From assembly GCA_947476955.1 (NCBI GenBank), contig CANJSS010000020.1, positions 1-32,068 of the forward strand: a stretch of 32,068 nt of DNA. Direction: 5' to 3'. The stretch is from Flavobacteriales bacterium (GTDB lineage Bacteria > Bacteroidota > Bacteroidia > Flavobacteriales_D > Crocinitomicaceae). The first letter of the stretch is position 1. Every line of letters starts with the position of its first letter. A program made the position numbers and the translations under genes. Shown piece after piece: positions 24,678-32,068 of the stretch. The notes beneath the pieces are model-generated. The model ran no database searches. It had not been told where the DNA came from and saw only the letters and a program-made list of their open reading frames with translations.

Positions 24678-26873
24678 CTATTCGTATTTAGCGGTTGAAT
24701 TATCCGCTTTTTGTTTCACTTTAATATCCATTCCAAGTCTTTGTAAATAAGCTATCATTGCTACAATTTCTTTTTTCTTCAGATAGGCTATTTCTTTGGG
24801 AATATCTAACCTTTTCTGAACTTCTTTTGGTAGATTTTTAACGATATCTGTGGCTATCCATTCTGCTTGAATCTTAAGATCTTTCAGTGCTATTTTATCG
24901 TATCCTTTTGGATAAGGCACACCAAGAGTTTGCATTGCTCGGATTTTTCTATCTAAAATGGAGACATCCAAATCATTTGTTTTCATCCAAGTATAAGCAG
25001 TCATTATAGAACCTGGTGAAACTTCTTTTGGATTTACCATGTGCCGGTAATGCCAATAATTGCTTCTCAACCCTCCTTCGCGCGCCAAATCTGGACCTGT
25101 GCGTTTTGAACCCCATTGGAATGGGTGATCGTAAACAAACTCACCCGATTTAGAATATTCACCATAACGAGCTGTTTCAAAGCGTAAGGGTCGAATCATT
25201 TGAGAGTGACAATTGTAGCAGCCTTCTCTTATATAAAGATCTCGACCTTCTAATTCCAAAGGCGTATACGGTTTCACACTTGCTATTGTTGGAACATTAC
25301 TTTTCACAATGAGCGTTGGAATTATTTCTACTAATCCACCAATAGCGACAACTACGATTGCCAAAACCATAAATCGAATTGGTTTTCTTTCGATTGTTCT
25401 GTGCCAATATTCACCTTTCACGGGCACATAATCTATTTGTTGCAACATTGGTGCTTCTGCAGCCTCATTCTCAAGGAAATTTCCGGATTTAGCTGTTTTA
25501 ATTAAGTTATAGAACATCATAATTGCTCCAACTATATACAAAAGTCCACCTAAAGAACGCAACATATAGTATGGTTTCATAGCGTCTACCATTTTTAAGA
25601 AATCAGCATTTACCAATGTGCCATCCGGGTTGAAATCTTGCCACATTAAACCTTGCATGAATCCAGCAATATACATTGGAACAGCATACAGAATAATTCC
25701 TAGTGTCGCAATCCAAAAATGTTGATTCGCTAATTTTTTAGAGTACAATTCAACACGGAACATCTTTGGAAATAACCAGTAGAGCATTCCGAAAGTCATC
25801 ATTCCATTCCAACCTAATCCGCCAACGTGCACGTGCGCAATTGTCCAATCTGTAAAGTGCGAAATCATATTTACATTTTTCAAGGATAACAGAGGCCCTT
25901 CGAATGTTGCCATTCCATAACTCGTTAATGCAACTACCATGAATTTCAATAATACATTATCGCGCACTCTATCCCACGCACCGCGCATGGTTAAAAGTCC
26001 ATTTAGCATTCCGCCCCAAGATGGCGCAATCAACATTATTGAAAAAACCACTCCTAAACTTTGCGCCCAATCGGGCAGTGAAGTATATAATAAATGGTGG
26101 GGTCCTGCCCAGATATAAATAAAAATTAATGCCCAAAAGTGAATTATAGATAAGCGGTATGAATAAACCGGACGCTGGGCTGCTTTTGGAACGAAATAGT
26201 ACATTAATCCCAAATACGGAGTGGTTAAGAAGAATGCTACAGCATTGTGACCATACCACCATTGCACTAATGCATCCTGCACACCAGCATACCAAGAGTA
26301 ACTTTTAAAAAAAGAAACGGGTAATTCAAATGAGTTGAAAATATGTAAAATGGCAACCGTGACAAACGTTGCAATGTAAAACCAGATTGCCACATATAAA
26401 TGTTTTACGCGTCTGGCAAGAATTGTAGCAAACATATTCCAACCCCAAACCACCCAAATTCCAGCAATCATAATATCTATCCACCATTCCAATTCTGCAT
26501 ATTCTTTTGAAGAAGTAATGCCGAATGGGAGCGTTGCAACGGCACAAACGATTATTAACTGCCAGCCCCAGAAATTAATGTAACTTAATTTATCACTCCA
26601 CATTCTTGCTTTTAATAATCGCTGTAAAGAATAATGGACTCCCATAAAGATTCCGTTTCCTACGAAAGCAAAAATCACTGCGTTCGTATGTAATGGTCTA
26701 ATTCTGCCGAAAGATAAAAAGCTAAATCCCAAGTAATCATTAAAAAATTCTGGAAAAGCTAATTGTAAGGCAGCAATTAATCCCACTGTCATTCCTACAA
26801 TTCCCCAAATTACGGTTGCGTATGCGAAATACTTTACGATCTTATTGTCGTAACTAAACTTCTGAATTTCCAT
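24678..26873 (-). CDS. ccoNO: Fused cbb3 oxidase subunits I and II (CcoN-CcoO)
   Basis: A 731-residue fusion. Residues 1 to about 460 are the 12-helix CcoN. Heme/copper ligands include H62 in RPLHTNAV, H209 in WWYGHNAV, H259/H260 in AGPHHLLY and the helix X pair H347/H349 in AHVHVGG, with the likely cross-linked tyrosine Y319 in SYGMATFEGP. A linker of about 40 residues leads to a new membrane anchor (about 500-520) and the CcoO cytochrome domain, with C552-x2-C555-H556 (GCYNCHSQMIRPL) and 'GPDLAREGG'. Separate genes are usual in Proteobacteria; the fusion is typical of Bacteroidota. It overlaps the ccoS end by 20 bases. Confidence 0.97.
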   Translation of the reverse strand: MEIQKFSYDNKIVKYFAYATVIWGIVGMTVGLIAALQLAFPEFFNDYLGFSFLSFGRIRPLHTNAVIFAFVGNGIFMGVHYSLQRLLKARMWSDKLSYINFWGWQLIIVCAVATLPFGITSSKEYAELEWWIDIMIAGIWVVWGWNMFATILARRVKHLYVAIWFYIATFVTVAILHIFNSFELPVSFFKSYSWYAGVQDALVQWWYGHNAVAFFLTTPYLGLMYYFVPKAAQRPVYSYRLSIIHFWALIFIYIWAGPHHLLYTSLPDWAQSLGVVFSIMLIAPSWGGMLNGLLTMRGAWDRVRDNVLLKFMVVALTSYGMATFEGPLLSLKNVNMISHFTDWTIAHVHVGGLGWNGMMTFGMLYWLFPKMFRVELYSKKLANQHFWIATLGIILYAVPMYIAGFMQGLMWQDFNPDGTLVNADFLKMVDAMKPYYMLRSLGGLLYIVGAIMMFYNLIKTAKSGNFLENEAAEAPMLQQIDYVPVKGEYWHRTIERKPIRFMVLAIVVVAIGGLVEIIPTLIVKSNVPTIASVKPYTPLELEGRDLYIREGCYNCHSQMIRPLRFETARYGEYSKSGEFVYDHPFQWGSKRTGPDLAREGGLRSNYWHYRHMVNPKEVSPGSIMTAYTWMKTNDLDVSILDRKIRAMQTLGVPYPKGYDKIALKDLKIQAEWIATDIVKNLPKEVQKRLDIPKEIAYLKKKEIVAMIAYLQRLGMDIKVKQKADNSTAKYE

Positions 26874-27054
26874 CTATTTGCTTGTTTTCTATTTGATTAT
26901 TTGAATTTTGAGTTGATTCGTCATCAAAGAGAATGCGCACAGATGGCGTATAGTCGTCATCAAATTGTCCTGATTTTGTAGCCCAAAAGAAGGAAGCCAA
27001 AAAAAACAGTGCAATTACTAGACTAACGACGAGCATAATATAAATCATTCCCAT
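26854..27054 (-). CDS. ccoS: cbb3-type oxidase assembly protein CcoS
   Basis: A 66-residue protein with one N-terminal helix (about 4-26). The family motif follows: 'FFWATKSGQFDDDYTPSVRI', the usual G-Q-(F/Y)-D-D after W-x-x-(K/R). CcoS is needed to insert cofactors into the oxidase. Its tail is longer and N/Q/E-rich compared with minimal CcoS. The reading frame overlaps the ccoNO start by 20 bases, indicating coupled translation. It is the first gene of the ccoS-NO-Q-P run, with an Fnr-like box 58 bases before its ATG. Confidence 0.93.
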   Translation of the reverse strand: MGMIYIMLVVSLVIALFFLASFFWATKSGQFDDDYTPSVRILFDDESTQNSNNQIENKQIDGNSEV

Positions 27055-27111
27055 AGGGCAAATGTCATGAGTTTGTCACAAGGAAATAATGACACTAGTA
27101 AGTTAAAAAAG

Positions 27112-27125
27112 TTGATTTCTATCAT
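27112..27125 (-). promoter_or_regulatory. Near-perfect Fnr box upstream of ccoS-ccoNO
   Basis: TTGAT-TTCT-ATCAT matches the Fnr consensus TTGAT-N4-ATCAA at 9 of 10 positions. It lies in the 108-base gap between ccoI and ccoS. Its centre (27118.5) is about 65 bases before the ccoS ATG. No strong TAnnTTTG element is seen at the expected distance. Confidence 0.6.
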
Positions 27126-27162
27126 GTTTTTTCAACAATAAATAACTTTTCGGGTTGCTAAT

Positions 27163-29538
27163 CTATTTTTTAAAATAGACTAAAAAAGTACTTATAATAA
27201 CTACCGTAATAGAACTTATCGGCATCAATATTGCAGCGATCAAGGGAGTAAGATTTCCAGAAATGGCAAAACTTAATCCAATGAGATTATACGTAAGGGA
27301 AAACGCAAGACAAATTTTTAAAACAGTTTGTGAAAAATTGGAAAGTAGGAGCAATTTATCGAGTTGCCAGAGTTTTGTTGCCTCAATTATTGCATCTGAG
27401 GAAGGGGTGAAGCGAAAAACATCTTCAGAAACTGCAATGCCGACATCTGCTATACCCAAAGCACCGGCATCATTTAATCCATCTCCAACCATCAAAACAT
27501 GCTTCCCTATTTTTTTTAATCCGTCAATATAATCCAATTTATTTTTTGGTGTTTGCTCAAATAAAAGCCTACTATTCTTTGGGAAAATTTGTTCTAATAA
27601 TACTTTATCTTTATCGCGATCACCAGATAAAACGTGCAGGTTATACCCGGATAATTTATGCATTAAATCTTCTATACCATCGCGCAATTCTGAAGTAAAA
27701 ACAAATCTTCCTTTGGAAATATTTTCTCCGTTTTGGATCAATATAAACGTTGAGGTTTCATTTGAATCAAGTTCTTTTTGATTCGTAAATTCCGCATTTC
27801 CAATTCGAATGGCGCACGCATTAATACTACCAGAAATTCCTTTACCGCTTATTTCAGTGAATCCATGAATGGGATAGTTGGAAACAATTTTCTTGGAACG
27901 TAAATACTGCACAATTGAACGTGAAAGTGGATGCGTGGAGGAATTTGCCAAACAATATAATGCATCAAATTGGGGATTTGTTAAATTATCACCAACAAAT
28001 TCTATATGCTGATTGGCGCCATTTGTTAGTGTCCCAGTTTTATCGAAAACGATATCTGTTATGGTATTTAATTTTTCGATAACAGCAGTATTCTTCAAAT
28101 ACAAACCTTTTCTACCAAGTAATCGCATTACATTACCGAAGGTAAAAGGAGCAGATAAAGCCAGTGCGCAGGGACAAGCAACAATCAAAATTGCTACGAC
28201 AATTTGTGTAACACGCGTTAAATCAATAAATACCCAAACACCTGCGGAAATTGCAGCAATTATTAAAAGAATGGAAAGAAAATAAATAGAAAGTTTATTT
28301 TGGTAAAGGAATCCGGAGGTTTTCTTTTTTGTCGTTTTTATATCGTTCCATAGTTGCGTTAAATGGCTGCGATTACTTTCCTTCTCTACTTTTAATTCAA
28401 TGCGTTGGCCTAAAAGTTTACCGCCGGCATAAATGAAATCTCCTTTTTGCTTGTGAATAGGATTGGATTCACCTGTTACGAAACTATAATCAATCTTTGT
28501 ATTTTCAGAGAGTAACGTACTATCGCAAGGGATTATTTCTTCATTTCGTATGATGATTTTATCGCGTTCTTTTAATTCTTCAATTTCTATAATTTCTTCC
28601 TTTTCACCTTTGTCAAACTGCACTAATCGTGTTACGGCAACAGGGAAATAGGAGGTGTAATCTCTTTCGAAGGAAAGGGTTTTGTATGTTTTGTTTTGAA
28701 ACCATTTTCCGATCAATAGAAAAAATATAAATCCGGCAAAAGAATCCATGTATCCAGGGCCATCTCCAATGAGGATGCTATATGTACTTTGCAAATACAA
28801 CGCTATTATACCGATTGTAATTGGAACATCTAAGTTCAAACTTTTATACCGCAAAGCCTTAAATGCAGAAATGAAATATTCGCTTGCGGAATAAAATATT
28901 ACTGGAATGGAAATAGCAAAAGATAAATAGGAAGTGAAGTTTCGGATTGCCGGATCGTCTGATTTCACACCTAAATATTCTGGGAAACTCCACAGCATTA
29001 TGCTTCCGAAGGCAAAACCTGCGATGCCAAGTTTGTATAAAAATTGCTTATCTATCTTTTTCTCTGTAGCCGAACGGTTGCCAAAATTTGGTGCATACCC
29101 AATTCTATCTAGTAATAGTGCTAATTTCGCTAAAGTTATTTTTTTTGGATCGAAAATAATTGCTACTTCCCTTTTTGCAAAGTTAACTTGACAGGATAAT
29201 ACCGTAGGTTCAATTTTAGTTAAATTCTCTAATAGATAGATGCAGGAGGAACAATGAATTTGCGGAAGAAATAGCGTTACTCGTGCCGATTTTTCGTCTT
29301 TATAATCCATAAATTTGTCTCGGATTGTTTCCACTTCAAGGAAAGCATATTTATGTTGATTACTCAGCGTTGGTTTTGCCCCAGCATTGGATTCCATCCT
29401 ATAAAAATTAGTAAGATTGGTGTCTTTTAGCAATTGGTAAACCGATTTGCAGCCATTACAGCAAAAGGATTTTTGATCGAAAATAATTCCTTTTCCAATC
29501 ACTTCATCGCCACAGTGATAACAGGTTTTTTCTTTCAT
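27163..29538 (-). CDS. ccoI: Copper-translocating P-type ATPase for cbb3 oxidase (CcoI/FixI)
   Basis: A 791-residue P1B-type ATPase. An N-terminal cysteine segment (C6-x2-C9, C26-C27-x2-C30) precedes a heavy-metal-associated domain with C96-x2-C99. Membrane helices follow, with the TGES actuator motif at 355-358, the metal-transport CPC at 455-457, phosphorylation site DKTGT at 499-503, and 'GDGLNDAGALG' in the hinge. The N-terminal zinc-ribbon-like part plus CPC is typical of CcoI/FixI, which exports Cu(I) for oxidase assembly. Its ATG overlaps the hemN stop by 4 bases (ATGA), so it is translated from the hemN transcript. Confidence 0.95.
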   Translation of the reverse strand: MKEKTCYHCGDEVIGKGIIFDQKSFCCNGCKSVYQLLKDTNLTNFYRMESNAGAKPTLSNQHKYAFLEVETIRDKFMDYKDEKSARVTLFLPQIHCSSCIYLLENLTKIEPTVLSCQVNFAKREVAIIFDPKKITLAKLALLLDRIGYAPNFGNRSATEKKIDKQFLYKLGIAGFAFGSIMLWSFPEYLGVKSDDPAIRNFTSYLSFAISIPVIFYSASEYFISAFKALRYKSLNLDVPITIGIIALYLQSTYSILIGDGPGYMDSFAGFIFFLLIGKWFQNKTYKTLSFERDYTSYFPVAVTRLVQFDKGEKEEIIEIEELKERDKIIIRNEEIIPCDSTLLSENTKIDYSFVTGESNPIHKQKGDFIYAGGKLLGQRIELKVEKESNRSHLTQLWNDIKTTKKKTSGFLYQNKLSIYFLSILLIIAAISAGVWVFIDLTRVTQIVVAILIVACPCALALSAPFTFGNVMRLLGRKGLYLKNTAVIEKLNTITDIVFDKTGTLTNGANQHIEFVGDNLTNPQFDALYCLANSSTHPLSRSIVQYLRSKKIVSNYPIHGFTEISGKGISGSINACAIRIGNAEFTNQKELDSNETSTFILIQNGENISKGRFVFTSELRDGIEDLMHKLSGYNLHVLSGDRDKDKVLLEQIFPKNSRLLFEQTPKNKLDYIDGLKKIGKHVLMVGDGLNDAGALGIADVGIAVSEDVFRFTPSSDAIIEATKLWQLDKLLLLSNFSQTVLKICLAFSLTYNLIGLSFAISGNLTPLIAAILMPISSITVVIISTFLVYFKK

Positions 29539-30899
29539 ATAGTTTGTGAAAACATACGCTCTAATTTTATTTCCTGCTGAAGATCCTGGTCAAATGCCAT
29601 GCAGCAATTTCTCACAAATGGAATTCCAGAATTTGTTATTGAAACGGTATCGTTTTTTAAAATTACTAAGCCGTCTTTTTCCATTCCAACAAGCTGCTTT
29701 TTTATTAATTCATGGATAGATTTAAACGGCGAATCCATTTTAAAAGTTGTTTGAAATTGGCACATTAAATCGAGAATATAACCACGGATTTCGGTGTCTA
29801 AATCACTTAAAACGTGACCGCGAAAAACGGGTATTTCACCTTTGTTTATGCGCAAGAGATACCCTTCAACCGTTTTTTCATTTTGGGCAAAACCAAACCA
29901 ACTGTCCGATATAGCCGACATTCCCAAACCGATCAATAGTTTGGTGACTTGTGTTGTATAACCCATGAAGTTTCGGTGCAATGTTTTGTTTTTAAATGCA
30001 ATTGCTAAATCATCGTGTTTTAAAGCAAAATGATCCATGCCAATTTCAAGGTAACCATTTTCTTCTAATATTTTTTTTGCTGTTTCGTATAGCTTTCGTT
30101 TCTCCTGATTTTTTGGCAAATCGGATTCGTCATACCCACGTTGTCCATTGCCCTTGATCCATGGCACATGCGCATAGCTGTATAAAGCAATTCGATCAGG
30201 CTTTAAAAGTAGAGTTTTGGTTACCGTATCTTCAATGTCAGCGACTGTTTGTTTTGGTAATCCAAAAACCAAATCGTGGCTAATGGATTGGTATCCGATT
30301 TCTCTTGCTAAGTCATGGATTTTTTTTACATTTTCAAAAGGTTGAATCCTATGTATCGCTTTTTGAACCGTTGGGCTATAATCTTGAATACCTAAACTTA
30401 ATCTCCGAAAACCGAATGCAAATAATTTGCGCAAGTGTTCTTCTTTTGTATTGTTTGGATGTGCTTCGAAGCTCAATTCTACCTGATTAGGATCTATTTT
30501 TTTTGATTTAAAAAGGTATTCTGCTACTTGCACAAGCGCGTCCGCTTCAAAAAATGTTGGTGTTCCTCCTCCAAAGTGTAATTCGCGAATAGCGGGATAA
30601 AATGGAATTTTTTGTAAGTATAAATCCCATTCCATGCAAATTGCTTCTATATATGGTTTTTCAACCAGGTGATTTTTTGTAATACGTTTGTGGCATCCGC
30701 AGAAGGTGCATAAACTTTCACAATAAGGAAGATGGATATATATACTGACTGCGTTAGAATGGAAATGTGCCGCATTTTTCAGTATCGTACTCAACCATTC
30801 TTGGTTATTTAATGAATCATTTTTCCAAAATGGAACAGTGGGATAGGAGGTGTATCTCGGTCCGGGAACATTATATTTTTCGATTATTTGACTGTCCAT
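29535..30899 (-). CDS. hemN: Oxygen-independent coproporphyrinogen III dehydrogenase
   Basis: A 454-residue radical SAM enzyme that makes protoporphyrinogen IX without oxygen. The [4Fe-4S] motif is C60-x3-C64-x2-C67-x-C69 in HLPYCESLCTFCGCHKRI. 'LHFGGGTPTF' is the glycine-rich SAM site. The opening YNVPGPRYTSYPTVPFW is the HemN (not HemW) signature. I place the start at the ATG at 30899. A longer TTG start at 30920 would fall inside the TAnnTTTG promoter element and adds seven residues absent from the family. It is coupled to ccoI and divergent to the Fnr-like gene, with an Fnr box between. Confidence 0.95.
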   Translation of the reverse strand: MDSQIIEKYNVPGPRYTSYPTVPFWKNDSLNNQEWLSTILKNAAHFHSNAVSIYIHLPYCESLCTFCGCHKRITKNHLVEKPYIEAICMEWDLYLQKIPFYPAIRELHFGGGTPTFFEADALVQVAEYLFKSKKIDPNQVELSFEAHPNNTKEEHLRKLFAFGFRRLSLGIQDYSPTVQKAIHRIQPFENVKKIHDLAREIGYQSISHDLVFGLPKQTVADIEDTVTKTLLLKPDRIALYSYAHVPWIKGNGQRGYDESDLPKNQEKRKLYETAKKILEENGYLEIGMDHFALKHDDLAIAFKNKTLHRNFMGYTTQVTKLLIGLGMSAISDSWFGFAQNEKTVEGYLLRINKGEIPVFRGHVLSDLDTEIRGYILDLMCQFQTTFKMDSPFKSIHELIKKQLVGMEKDGLVILKNDTVSITNSGIPFVRNCCMAFDQDLQQEIKLERMFSQTI

Positions 30900-30917
30900 T
30901 TCAATGATTTTTAGCCA

Positions 30918-30925
30918 CAAATGTA
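30918..30925 (-). promoter_or_regulatory. TAnnTTTG -7 element of hemN
   Basis: On the minus strand TACATTTG is a perfect match to the Bacteroidota -7 consensus TAnnTTTG. Transcription would start near 30914, about 15 bases before the ATG at 30899. The Fnr box centre would then be near -40, the class II activation position. Confidence 0.55.
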
Positions 30926-30948
30926 GGTGCGAACTTGAAAGTAAAAAA

Positions 30949-30960
30949 TGATATTAATCA
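30949..30960. promoter_or_regulatory. Fnr box between hemN and the fnr-like gene
   Basis: TGAT-ATTA-ATCA is a perfect palindrome with the Fnr core TGA-N6-TCA and lacks only the outer T and A of TTGAT-N4-ATCAA. It sits 50 bases from the hemN ATG and 53 from the fnr ATG, so it can serve both divergent genes. Confidence 0.65.
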
Positions 30961-31012
30961 GCTTTAAAAAGATTGCTTAAAAAGTATAACTTTACGAAAG
31001 AAAAAACTAGGT

Positions 31013-31708
31013 ATGACTATGTTGGATAAATCGCACAAACATGTTAATTGTCAAACATGTGGCGCACGTAAAACTTCCCTTTTTGCAAACAATTGTGAAA
31101 ATGATGTTGCCTTAGTTGATGAACAAAAATCGTGTGCTTTCTACAAAAAGAACCAACCACTTTTTATTGAGAACAGTTTTCCACGTGGTGTGTTTTGTCT
31201 GAATCAAGGTAAAGTAAAAATCTTTGCAAGAGGAGATGAGGGAAAAGAGCAAATTATACACATCGCTAAAGAAGGAGAAATAATTGGTTTTCGTGCAATG
31301 TTTAGTGGTGAACCATATAAGGTTTCTGCATCTACTTTGGAGGAGTGTAATATTTGCTTCATTGGGAAGGAGGATTTCTTAAATATGATTGAAACAAATG
31401 CAACTTTGCGAAATGGCATAATGAAGGAATTATCCAAAGAATTAGGGGATAGGGCAATTTTCATAACTAACATGGCACAGAAGTCAGTGCGTGAAAGATT
31501 AGCTTTTGCACTTTTAATTCTTGGTGATGTCTATGATAAGGAAGAAATCAATCTAACGCGGGAAGATTTAGCGAATTTTGTTGGGACAGCAACGGAAACA
31601 CTTATCCGTTTATTAAAAGATTTCAAAGAGGAAGGCATAATTGAAATTCACACTCGAAAATTAGAAATTATAAATAAGGATAAATTACTGCATCTAGCAG
31701 GTAAATAA
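31013..31708 (+). CDS. Crp/Fnr-family transcription regulator, Fnr-like
   Basis: A 231-residue regulator with a cyclic-nucleotide-binding-fold sensor, a long dimerisation helix and a winged helix (about 180-215: LTREDLANFVGTATETLIRL). N-terminal cysteines at 13, 16, 28 and 41, plus C112/C115 at the place of E. coli Fnr C122, make an oxygen-labile [4Fe-4S] cluster plausible. The recognition helix keeps E195 and R199 (E209/R213 in Fnr), with isoleucine instead of S212, which fits TGA-N6-TCA sites with less demand on the outer T. Two such sites lie in this window. The start is the ATG at 31013; a second ATG lies two codons on. It probably controls hemN-ccoI and the cco operon. Confidence 0.9.
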   Translation: MTMLDKSHKHVNCQTCGARKTSLFANNCENDVALVDEQKSCAFYKKNQPLFIENSFPRGVFCLNQGKVKIFARGDEGKEQIIHIAKEGEIIGFRAMFSGEPYKVSASTLEECNICFIGKEDFLNMIETNATLRNGIMKELSKELGDRAIFITNMAQKSVRERLAFALLILGDVYDKEEINLTREDLANFVGTATETLIRLLKDFKEEGIIEIHTRKLEIINKDKLLHLAGK

Positions 31709-31716
31709 CTTGAAAA

Positions 31717-32068
31717 CTACCATTTAGCATGTGAATATTTGTTTGGGAGAAATTGCATTTCTGCTAGTATGTATCCCATAAATTCAGAATGATTTCCGTT
31801 TTTACCTCCAAAAACCTGGTAATTATTTTCCGGAAGTATTAAATGTGCCATATATATAATTTCTTTTATTTTTTGCAGCCAAAGAGGTTGTATTGCTGAC
31901 AAATCTACTCCAACTTCTAGCTCTTTCATTGTTTTGTCTGTTGCATTTTCATGAAAAAATTCTTGTGAGTATTTCCAAAGAGTATCCAGCGCATGTTGCG
32001 TTTTTTGATTGGCAAGCGGTGTTCCATCGCCTAAGCGAATCATCCATTCAGAGCTTCTTCGCAAGTGG
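31717..32068 (-). CDS. paaC: Phenylacetyl-CoA epoxidase subunit PaaC, C-terminal part, cut by window edge
   Basis: The minus-strand frame is open to the window edge (about 117 residues) and ends with a stop at 31717. It reads HLRRSSEWMIRLGDGT at the edge, then 'QHALDTLWKYSQEFF' and a C-terminus 'NGNHSEFMGYILAEMQFLPN'. These match the PaaC end blocks as I know them (RLGDGT..., ALDALWPYT-ELF, LLAEMQ). PaaC is the structural, ferritin-like subunit of the PaaABCE oxygenase that epoxidises phenylacetyl-CoA. The stop lies 8 bases from that of the convergent fnr-like gene, so the paa operon is to the right of the window. Confidence 0.88.
   Translation of the reverse strand, partial: HLRRSSEWMIRLGDGTPLANQKTQHALDTLWKYSQEFFHENATDKTMKELEVGVDLSAIQPLWLQKIKEIIYMAHLILPENNYQVFGGKNGNHSEFMGYILAEMQFLPNKYSHAKW

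Noticed and set aside
27059-27066. GACATTTG on the minus strand as the ccoS -7 element
   Set aside because: It would leave almost no leader before the ATG at 27054 and is 56 bases from the Fnr box, so the spacing is wrong.
27074-27094. TGTCA-N11-TGACA inverted repeat before ccoS
   Set aside because: Short arms and a long spacer in AT-rich DNA; it could be chance, and the Fnr box explains the region better.
30900-30920. Seven-residue N-terminal extension of HemN from a TTG at 30920
   Set aside because: It overlaps the perfect TAnnTTTG element, and the family begins at or near the ATG at 30899.
1-32068. Whole-window search for a defence island, CRISPR array, prophage, integron or biosynthetic cluster
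   Set aside because: No array of direct repeats, no nuclease/helicase pairs, no integrase or transposase and no modular synthase genes; the genes are recognisable core or respiratory ones.

Overview
The window is an AT-rich piece of a Bacteroidota chromosome, almost certainly of the Flavobacteriales. Signs of this are gldF/gldG, a secreted protein ending in a type IX secretion (CHU_C-type) sorting domain, a fused ccoN-ccoO, a fused ccsB-ccsA, a bacillithiol deacetylase (BshB1) and a TAnnTTTG-type promoter element. A Crocinitomicaceae/Fluviicola-like host fits the gene set, but that rank is inference. Apart from one short intergenic repeat I see no rRNA, tRNA, CRISPR, prophage or insertion sequence. 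The content is mostly core and respiratory, and I found no convincing undescribed multi-gene system.

Layout. 1-4.0 kb (minus): the start of dnaN, preceded in the same direction by gldF-gldG-DUF4340 (ABC-transporter-like gliding/T9SS accessory genes). 4.1-5.7 kb (minus): a cold-shock gene with its own terminator, then a SAM-hydrolase-family gene overlapping an ABM-domain gene. 5.7-8.1 kb (plus): phoH, purC and a CoA-binding protein, closed by a two-way terminator. 8.2-9.5 kb (minus): hsp20, a shrunken hsp20-like paralogue, a small lipoprotein and a short coding-like remnant. 9.7-15.8 kb (plus): ccsBA (cytochrome c maturation), bshB1 and the T9SS-secreted protein. 15.8-20.1 kb (minus): a GreA-C-like protein, a glycosyltransferase, a nitroreductase, a cysteine desulfurase and a helical protein of unknown function. 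20.2-20.3 kb: a hairpin-bearing intergenic repeat. 20.3-30.9 kb (minus): hemN-ccoI, then ccoS-ccoNO-ccoQ-ccoP-ccoG-fixH-tauE/safE, a complete cbb3 oxidase locus with copper and heme supply. 31.0-31.7 kb (plus): an Fnr-type regulator. 31.7 kb to the end (minus): the C-terminus of paaC, so a phenylacetate operon probably lies beyond the right edge.

How it fits together. The right third reads as one micro-aerobic respiration module. An Fnr-like protein with N-terminal cysteines sits divergent to hemN-ccoI across a TGAT-ATTA-ATCA palindrome. A second near-perfect Fnr box, TTGAT-TTCT-ATCAT, lies between ccoI and ccoS. The hemN promoter has a perfect TAnnTTTG element placed so that the Fnr box falls near -40. 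CcsBA, 10 kb away, would attach the c-type hemes of CcoO and CcoP, HemN helps make heme without oxygen, and CcoI with the SafE-like protein would supply copper.
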